Below are positions 6,434-10,598 of a stretch of 10,598 nt of DNA, one piece after another (positions within the stretch are counted from its first letter, which is position 1; every line of letters begins with the position of its first letter). This DNA comes from JBMNOI01 sp050942995. GTDB taxonomy: Bacteria; Chloroflexota; Anaerolineae; UBA1429. Position numbers and translations under genes: made by a program. The notes under the pieces were generated by a model. That model saw nothing but the letters and a program-made list of their open reading frames with translations, searched no databases and was not told the origin of the DNA. The DNA lies in assembly GCA_050942995.1 (NCBI GenBank), contig JBMNOI010000132.1, forward strand, positions 1-10,598, read 5' to 3'.

Positions 6434-6463
6434 TTGACATCCTCTACCTCTATACGCTAGACT
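6434..6463 (+). promoter_or_regulatory. Sigma-70-type promoter for the aldo/keto reductase gene
   Basis: TTGACA (6434-6439) is a perfect -35, followed after 18 bp by TAGACT (6458-6463), four of six bases of the -10 consensus. Transcription would start near 6470, leaving a leader of about 115 nt before ATG 6585. The same pair with the same 18-bp spacing recurs ahead of the DUF2795 gene. Confidence 0.5.
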
Positions 6464-6584
6464 TCACTCTCCGCACCGGGATCTGCCAGCGGCTCGATAG
6501 TGGCATGGTCGAACATGTCTCGATCTTGCGATATGAACGGGCATTTCCAGATCGCAATGTGTGATGAACGAGAGGAGCGTAACA

Positions 6585-7613
6585 ATGCAACTGCGACGAT
6601 TGGGCCGGACCGAACTGATGGTGACCGAGGTGGGTTTTGGCGGAATCCCCATTCAACGCCTCACAGACGAAGAGTCGGTGCGTGTGATTCGCCACTGTCT
6701 GGATCTGGGCATTAACTATATCGACACCGCCCACGGCTATGGCACCAGCGAGGAGCGCATTGGCCGGGCTATCGCCGGTCGACGCGAGGGCCTCGTGCTG
6801 GCATCGAAAGCTCCCGCTCGGGATGACGCCACCTTTCGGCAGCAGATGGAGACCAGCTTTCAGCGGCTGGGCGTCGACTATATCGACCTGTACCAGTTCC
6901 ATAATGTCGCCACGGAGGAGGAGCTGGATCAGGTGTTGGGGGCGGGTGGCGCCATGGAAGTGGCCCTTGAGGCTCAGTCCGCCGGCCGTATCGGCCATAT
7001 TGGCGTCACATCGCACTCGCCGGAATTGTCCCTCAAGATGGTGACGATGGGGTGCTTTAGCACCTTGATGTTCCCGTTCAACTTTATCACAACCGAGCCG
7101 GTGGATGAGTTGATCCCGCTATGCCGTGAGCACGATGTGGCCTTTATCGCCATGAAGCCCATGGGAGGCGGCCTGCTGGAAGATGCCCGACCGGCGTTCA
7201 AGTATCTCAAGCAGGTGCCCGATATCATCCCTCTGGTAGGCATCGAGGCGGCTCACGAGATCGACGAGATCGTCTCTATCGTTCAGGATTCGGCCGGCCT
7301 CTCGGCGGACGAGATGGCCCGCATCGAGGCGCTGCGCGACGAACTGGGCACCCGTTTCTGCCGGCGGTGTGATTACTGCCAGCCCTGCCCGCAGGAGATC
7401 GCCATCTCGACGGTGATGAATCTGCGCAGCTTTGGCAAGCGGTTCCCGCCCGAGCGCATGTTCGGCCCCTGGGGCGAGGCCATTGTGGCCAGGGCCGAGA
7501 GCTGTATCGATTGTGGCGAGTGCGAGTCGCGCTGCCCCTACAAACTACCCATCCGGCAGGTCATTCGCGAGAACGCCGCGTGGTTCCGCGCCGGACAGGC
7601 CGCTTTTCAATAG
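6585..7613 (+). CDS. Aldo/keto reductase with C-terminal 4Fe-4S (ferredoxin-like) domain
   Basis: The protein has 342 aa from ATG 6585, with GAGGAG at 6572-6577 seven bases upstream; earlier in-frame starts at 6561 and 6564 overlap that site poorly. Residues 1 to about 250 are an NAD(P)H-dependent TIM barrel with the complete catalytic set: Asp47 and Tyr52 in YIDTAHGYG, Lys75 in VLASK, His106 in YQFHN. Residues 259-268 hold CxxCxxCxxCP (C259, C262, C265, C268), and 307-318 hold a classic CxxCxxCxxxCP (C307, C310, C313, C317). Two iron-sulfur clusters are therefore likely. Family knowledge: this AKR subgroup is widespread in anaerobes and Chloroflexota. Its physiological carbonyl substrate is mostly unknown, and the clusters suggest electron transfer with ferredoxin-type partners. 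It is transcribed alone and converges on the iron alcohol dehydrogenase gene. Confidence 0.9.
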   Translation: MQLRRLGRTELMVTEVGFGGIPIQRLTDEESVRVIRHCLDLGINYIDTAHGYGTSEERIGRAIAGRREGLVLASKAPARDDATFRQQMETSFQRLGVDYIDLYQFHNVATEEELDQVLGAGGAMEVALEAQSAGRIGHIGVTSHSPELSLKMVTMGCFSTLMFPFNFITTEPVDELIPLCREHDVAFIAMKPMGGGLLEDARPAFKYLKQVPDIIPLVGIEAAHEIDEIVSIVQDSAGLSADEMARIEALRDELGTRFCRRCDYCQPCPQEIAISTVMNLRSFGKRFPPERMFGPWGEAIVARAESCIDCGECESRCPYKLPIRQVIRENAAWFRAGQAAFQ

Positions 7614-7657
7614 GTCGATCCCGGTTGATGAGGCCCGGATGTGATTGACATAAAGAG

Positions 7658-7683
7658 AGGGGCTCGGAATCAACCGAGCCTCT
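7658..7683. terminator. Hairpin terminator between convergent genes
   Basis: AGGGGCTCGG (7658-7667) pairs with CCGAGCCTCT (7674-7683) as a 10-bp stem with one G-U pair and a six-base loop. It lies 44 nt past the reductase stop and 29 nt past the dehydrogenase stop. On the minus strand CTTTA follows; on the plus strand the T-tract is poor. It probably serves both directions, better for the minus-strand gene. Confidence 0.65.
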
Positions 7684-7712
7684 ATGTGGAGCGGCGGGTG
7701 GGCGTCTATCGC

Positions 7713-8867
7713 TCAGTAGGCTTCGTGCAGCACCTGTCGGGCATCCTCTACCGTCATCTTTCGCGGGTTATTGGTCATCACCCGGCTCTGCGTCTCGATG
7801 CAGAGGGGGGCGATGTCATCCAGCGCTTCTTCGGGAATATCCAGATCGCGCAGGCGCTGCGGCACTCCCAGGTCCAGCGACAGGCGGCGCACCGCCTCGA
7901 CGCCGCGTCGTGAGGCCTCGTCCAGCGATAGCCCCTCGATCTTTTCGCCCAGCAGCATCGCCACGCGGGCGTATTGCTCGCGGCAGGCGATGCGGTTAAA
8001 GGCCATCACATAGGGCAGAAAGAGGGCGTTGGCCAGCCCGTGCCCCACATGGAAGCGTCCGCCCAGAGTCTGCGACAGACCGTGCACCGCCCCCACGTTC
8101 ACCTCATTCAGCGCCAATCCGGCGAACAGGCAGCCGGCCATCATGCCGCTGCGCGCCGCCAGCGATTCGCCGTTGGCATAGGCCTGGCGCAGGTGGGCGC
8201 CAATCAGGGCCACGCTCTGTTCGGCGTTGCCGGCGGTCACCAGGGTGGCCCGCGGCGATGTATACGCCTCGATGGCATGGGTCAGAGCGTCCATGCCGGT
8301 ATAGGCGGTGAGGTCACGGGGCAGCCCGATGGTCAACGTCGGGTCCATGATGGCCGTCTGGCAGAGGATGAAATCCGAGCGTATGCCCTTTTTGCTCTGC
8401 GCCTCCGGATCGACAAACACTGCCGCCGCCGAGATCTCGGCCGAAGTGCCGGCCGTGGTGGGGATTCCGATGACGGGCAGGCCCCGTCGGCGCACCAGCC
8501 CCACCCCCCAGTAATCCGGTACCCGTCCCGGATTGGCCATCATCACCGCCGCCATCTTGGCCACATCGATAGCGCTGCCTCCGCCCAGGCCGATGACCAG
8601 GTCGCATTCGTGGGCGCGCAGAAAATCGACACAGCGATGCACCAGTTCGTAGGGCGGTTCGGGCTCGACTTCTGAGAACAGGTGCAGATCGACTCCTGCC
8701 GCCTGACGCACCCGATCGACCAGCCCCGCGCGGATCAATCCCGGGTCGGTGACCAGCGCCACTCGTTGCCCGCCCAGTTTGGCGATCTCACCGGCCAGTT
8801 CGCCCAACGCGCCCGGCCCATGATGGACGATCGGGGCGCAGGAGAATTTGCTTACCTGCTCTGCCAT
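7713..8867 (-). CDS. Iron-containing (group III) alcohol dehydrogenase
   Basis: The protein has 384 aa, the usual family length, from ATG 8867 with AGGAGG at 8877-8872 four bases upstream. The frame stays open for 200 more codons to 9467, opposite the ada gene, but that part has no family likeness. An N-terminal Rossmann-like domain carries GGGSAID (95-101) for NAD(P) binding. The C-terminal helical domain carries the metal ligands: Asp193 and His197 in GMDALTH, His262 in AVHG and His276 in VGHG, matching FucO Asp196/His200/His263/His277 in spacing. The position of FucO His267 is Gln266 here. The enzyme would interconvert an alcohol and aldehyde or ketone with NAD(P)H in the cytoplasm; the substrate cannot be read from sequence. 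It is monocistronic and divergent from ada. Confidence 0.92.
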   Translation of the reverse strand: MAEQVSKFSCAPIVHHGPGALGELAGEIAKLGGQRVALVTDPGLIRAGLVDRVRQAAGVDLHLFSEVEPEPPYELVHRCVDFLRAHECDLVIGLGGGSAIDVAKMAAVMMANPGRVPDYWGVGLVRRRGLPVIGIPTTAGTSAEISAAAVFVDPEAQSKKGIRSDFILCQTAIMDPTLTIGLPRDLTAYTGMDALTHAIEAYTSPRATLVTAGNAEQSVALIGAHLRQAYANGESLAARSGMMAGCLFAGLALNEVNVGAVHGLSQTLGGRFHVGHGLANALFLPYVMAFNRIACREQYARVAMLLGEKIEGLSLDEASRRGVEAVRRLSLDLGVPQRLRDLDIPEEALDDIAPLCIETQSRVMTNNPRKMTVEDARQVLHEAY

Positions 8868-9047
8868 GTTGCCTCCTGTATCGGATGAATCGTATTGGAA
8901 TGATCGGGTGGTGCATCCTCTACCCCGGCTCGCTTCCCTGCCAGAATCACTGCGGCTGTTTCGTCGGCGCCCCGGGCGTCGTCCTTTTGTCGCTAGATTA
9001 CTGCAGAGGCGTAAGCAGGGCAAGTCCCCCGATGGCCCGGCAGTTTG

Positions 9048-9087
9048 AGCGCAAAATATGGATATCGCGGCGGCGCCGTTTTGCGCT
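9048..9087. promoter_or_regulatory. Candidate Ada operator: 9-bp inverted repeat
   Basis: AGCGCAAAA (9048-9056) and TTTTGCGCT (9079-9087) are perfect inverted arms separated by 22 bp, about three helical turns centre to centre. The left arm with its flank (AGTTTGAGCGCAA, 9042-9054) resembles the E. coli Ada box (AAT-N6-GCAA, core AAAGCGCA, recalled from the literature). It lies just upstream of where a -35 would fall, as in E. coli ada. Autoregulation by methylated Ada is inferred. No other site was recognised in the 231 bp between the dehydrogenase and ada starts. Confidence 0.5.
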
Positions 9088-9092
9088 ACAAT
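9087..9092 (+). promoter_or_regulatory. -10 element of the ada promoter
   Basis: TACAAT (9087-9092) matches the -10 consensus in five of six bases. No -35 is recognisable at 9064-9069, as expected for an activator-dependent promoter. Initiation six to seven bases downstream would fall on or next to the A of ATG 9099, suggesting a leaderless or nearly leaderless message. Confidence 0.45.
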
Positions 9093-9098
9093 AGAGAT

Positions 9099-10187
9099 AT
9101 GCAAAGCGAACGGATCGAACGCAACAAGATAATGATCGATGACGAACGGCGCTGGCGTGCCGTATGTGAGCGCGACGCGCGGTTTGACGGCATGTTTGTC
9201 TATGCCGTGCGTTCGACCGGCATATATTGCCGGCCCACCTGTCCTGCGCGTCGCCCACGGCGCGATCGGGTGCGCTTTTATCGGCTGCCCGAGGCAGCCG
9301 AACGGGCGGGCTATCGTCCCTGCCGCCGTTGCCATCCTCGCGAGGCGAATTCGCCGGATTCTGTGACCGGGCGGATACGCGCCGTTTGCCGGTACATCGA
9401 AGAGCATCTCGACGAGCCCTTGACCCTGGCGGTGTTGAGTCGTCGGTTTGGCGTGAACGCGCATCATCTGCAGCGTACCTTTACGCGATTGTTGGGCGTG
9501 TCACCCCGCGAGTATGCCGAAGCCTGTCGCATGGAACGTATCCGCAACGGGTTGCGCCGGGGGCAAGAGATCGCCGACACCGTATACGAGGCGGGCTATG
9601 ATTCAGGGAGTCGGCTCTATCTCAAGGCCGCCGGCCAGCTGGGCATGACGCCGGCCACTTATCGAAAGAGAGGGCGAGGAATGGACGTGCTCTACACCGT
9701 TGTCGATTCACCCCTGGGGCAGCTGCTGGTGGCTGCGACCGAAAAGGGCGTCTGCGCCGTGCGCCTGGGCGTCGACGAGGCGGCTCTGGAGGAAGGCTTT
9801 CTGAACGATTTTAACGCGGCCCGCATCGAACGGGACGACGTGGCTCTGGCCGGATGGGTGGGCGAGATCCTGGCCCATCTGGAGGGTCGCGAGCCCCATC
9901 TACGTCTACCACTGGATATTCGCGCTACGGCGTTCCAGCGCCAGGTGTGGCAGGCCCTTCAGGAGATCCCCTACGGCAGCACCCGAACCTATGCAGAGAT
10001 CGCCGCCGCCATCGGTCGGCCCAACGCTGTGAGGGCTGTGGGCGGCGCCTGTGGCGCCAATCCGGTGGCCCTGTTGATTCCCTGCCATCGGGTGATCCAG
10101 AGTGGCGGCGGGCTCGGCGGGTACCGCTGGGGAGTCGAGATCAAGCGCGCCTTGCTGGCTCGTGAGCGCGAACAGCGAGACGTGTGA
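9099..10187 (+). CDS. ada: Bifunctional Ada: methylphosphotriester sensor / AraC-type activator / O6-methylguanine-DNA methyltransferase
   Basis: The protein has 362 aa from ATG 9099 (E. coli Ada 354). ATG 9132 would give 351 aa; neither has a Shine-Dalgarno site. Residues 19-80 are the N-terminal Ada domain with the zinc Cys set C44, C48, C75, C78 (GIYCRPTC and YRPCRRC), where C44 matches the methyl-accepting Cys38. Residues about 88-185 are an AraC-type double helix-turn-helix (RRFGVNAHHLQRTFTRLLG, then AGYDSGSRLYLKAAGQLGMTP). Residues about 193-362 are the methyltransferase domain, with FQRQVWQALQEIPYG and the active site IPCHRV, acceptor Cys329. The protein repairs methylated phosphates and O6-methylguanine, each by suicidal methyl transfer to a Cys. 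Once methylated at the N-terminus it activates its own gene and other repair genes. The domain order is complete and no key residue is missing. Confidence 0.95.
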   Translation: MQSERIERNKIMIDDERRWRAVCERDARFDGMFVYAVRSTGIYCRPTCPARRPRRDRVRFYRLPEAAERAGYRPCRRCHPREANSPDSVTGRIRAVCRYIEEHLDEPLTLAVLSRRFGVNAHHLQRTFTRLLGVSPREYAEACRMERIRNGLRRGQEIADTVYEAGYDSGSRLYLKAAGQLGMTPATYRKRGRGMDVLYTVVDSPLGQLLVAATEKGVCAVRLGVDEAALEEGFLNDFNAARIERDDVALAGWVGEILAHLEGREPHLRLPLDIRATAFQRQVWQALQEIPYGSTRTYAEIAAAIGRPNAVRAVGGACGANPVALLIPCHRVIQSGGGLGGYRWGVEIKRALLAREREQRDV

Positions 10188-10215
10188 GGGGAGTGCCTCC
10201 CATGCGCGCGATGAA

Positions 10216-10245
10216 TTGACAGATTACGGGTTGACGCGATAGACT
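10216..10245 (+). promoter_or_regulatory. Sigma-70-type promoter for the DUF2795 gene
   Basis: TTGACA (10216-10221), 18 bp, then TAGACT (10240-10245). Both hexamers and the spacing are identical to those ahead of the aldo/keto reductase at 6434-6463. The start point would be near 10252, leaving about 85 nt of leader. GGGAG-TGC-CTCCC (10189-10201), just after the ada stop, is a weak hairpin without a T-run, so some read-through from ada is possible. Confidence 0.5.
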
Positions 10246-10324
10246 ATGAATGGACGCGGCGTCATTCCATCCCATCTCCATCGAGGCTCCATTTCACCGA
10301 ATCGGTCGGAATTAGCTCGAATTC

Positions 10325-10334
10325 AGGAGGTGAT
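10325..10334 (+). promoter_or_regulatory. Near-perfect Shine-Dalgarno site
   Basis: AGGAGGTGAT matches the full complement of the 16S rRNA 3' tail, with GGAGG ending six bases before ATG 10337. It fixes the start of the DUF2795 gene and predicts strong translation. Confidence 0.8.
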
Positions 10335-10336
10335 AG

Positions 10337-10543
10337 ATGCCGGCAAAGCCAAAAGAGGCGAGCCCCATTCAGGTGCAGCGCTATCTCAAGGGATTGCAGT
10401 ACCCGGCCAGCAAAGAGGATATCATTCAGCGTATCAAGGATTCGGATGCCCCGAATGAGGTGATCGAGTTTATGCAGCGATTGCCCGATCAGGAGTACAA
10501 GAGTCCAATCGACATCTCCAGGGCTGTGGGGCAGTTGACTTGA
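10337..10543 (+). CDS. Small DUF2795 protein
   Basis: The protein has 68 aa and is basic at its N-terminus, with no membrane span or signal. Residues about 11-65 read as one DUF2795 domain: QVQRYLKGLQYPASKEDI, then VIEFMQRLPDQEYKSPIDIS. The conserved YPASKxD and LPDxEYxSPxDIS parts fit the family closely. DUF2795 proteins are short, cytosolic and helical, common in Actinobacteria, Chloroflexota and related groups, with no known biochemical role. The gene has its own promoter and a very strong ribosome site, so it may be abundant. It follows ada by 149 nt; a link to alkylation repair is possible only by position and is not claimed. Confidence 0.8.
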   Translation: MPAKPKEASPIQVQRYLKGLQYPASKEDIIQRIKDSDAPNEVIEFMQRLPDQEYKSPIDISRAVGQLT

Positions 10544-10566
10544 TCGATTCACGAGCATAGATGCTG

Positions 10567-10580
10567 GCGGGGGGCCCCGC
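10567..10580. other. GC-rich inverted repeat at the right edge
   Basis: GCGGGG (10567-10572) and CCCCGC (10575-10580) pair around two bases, 24 nt after the DUF2795 stop. More G/C-rich sequence follows to the window edge. It may be the start of a terminator, but a T-run, if any, lies outside the window. Confidence 0.25.
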
Positions 10581-10598
10581 GGCCGAGGGGGGCGCCCG

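Larger units (their letters stand above)
5869..6584. other. Gene-free divergent control region
   Basis: These ~716 bp separate the minus-strand propeller/TasA/SipW cluster from the plus-strand aldo/keto reductase. No frame in it has a good ribosome site plus a family-like sequence. It holds hairpins in the cluster leader (5895-5959), an extended -10 (6002-6010), an inverted repeat (6038-6059), an AT-rich palindrome (6155-6168), a sigma-70-like promoter (6434-6463) and a second leader with competing inverted repeats (6521-6557). GACGC (6332-6336) and GCGTC (6346-6350) form one more short inverted repeat. The stretch 6121-6180 is distinctly AT-rich compared with the genes. No tRNA or known riboswitch consensus was recognised. 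Confidence 0.6.

Noticed and set aside
6155..6440. Two short overlapping minus-strand frames in the divergent control region (86 and 71 codons)
   Set aside because: Neither has a Shine-Dalgarno site or a family-like sequence, and they overlap each other in different frames. The region is better explained as regulatory.
7974..8675. 233-codon plus-strand frame inside the iron alcohol dehydrogenase gene
   Set aside because: It is antisense to a full-length, motif-complete gene and its translation has no recognisable domain.
8868..9467. 200-codon N-terminal extension of the iron alcohol dehydrogenase frame
   Set aside because: The family's usual N-terminus begins at ATG 8867, which has AGGAGG upstream. 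The extension runs antisense through the ada promoter and Ada N-terminal domain.
10246..10458. 70-codon plus-strand frame overlapping the DUF2795 start
   Set aside because: It begins at the predicted -10 region, has no ribosome site, and overlaps a DUF2795 gene with a near-perfect one.

Overview
The window looks like a piece of a GC-rich (roughly 60% by eye) bacterial chromosome, most probably from Chloroflexota (Anaerolineae-like). This placement is an inference. It rests on a Thr/Pro-rich 'TPTP' linker joined to PD40 propeller repeats, on TasA-like proteins with their own ER-type signal peptidase, and on an aldo/keto reductase with C-terminal 4Fe-4S motifs beside a DUF2795 protein. No rRNA, tRNA, transposase, integrase or CRISPR array was seen.

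Layout. Positions 1-2153 (+) hold the C-terminal part of a very large GH94 / cyclic beta-glucan synthase-type protein whose 5' end lies outside the window. Converging on it with a 12-nt gap is a five-gene minus-strand cluster, read from 5868 down to 2166. Its order is: a membrane-anchored, linker-bearing beta-propeller protein; a TasA-like protein (A); a divergent TasA/camelysin-like protein (B); a SipW-type signal peptidase; and a second A-type TasA-like protein (D). Each of the three small proteins carries the same signal-peptide hallmark (hydrophobic stretch, then G-T-x-A-W-F, then a Gly-containing 'AAG/TGTL' segment). The peptidase next to them has the Ser-His-Asp layout of the SipW/ER type. 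The cluster therefore looks like a self-contained export unit for surface or filament proteins, similar in layout to Bacillus tapA-sipW-tasA.

Positions 5869-6584 are a gene-free divergent control region of about 700 bp. It has an extended -10 promoter for the minus-strand cluster, a TTGACA/TAGACT promoter for the plus-strand gene, and several inverted repeats. Then come an aldo/keto reductase with two 4Fe-4S motifs (6585-7613, +), a shared terminator hairpin, and a convergent iron-dependent alcohol dehydrogenase (7713-8867, -). Divergent from the latter is a full-length Ada-type DNA alkylation sensor/repair protein (9099-10187, +), preceded by a 9-bp inverted repeat resembling the E. coli Ada box. 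The window ends with a small DUF2795 protein (10337-10543, +) that has its own promoter and a near-perfect Shine-Dalgarno sequence.

The most interesting part is the propeller/TasA/SipW cluster, with three candidate substrates and a peptidase whose C-terminus is unusual. The candidate Ada operator over a possibly leaderless promoter comes next.
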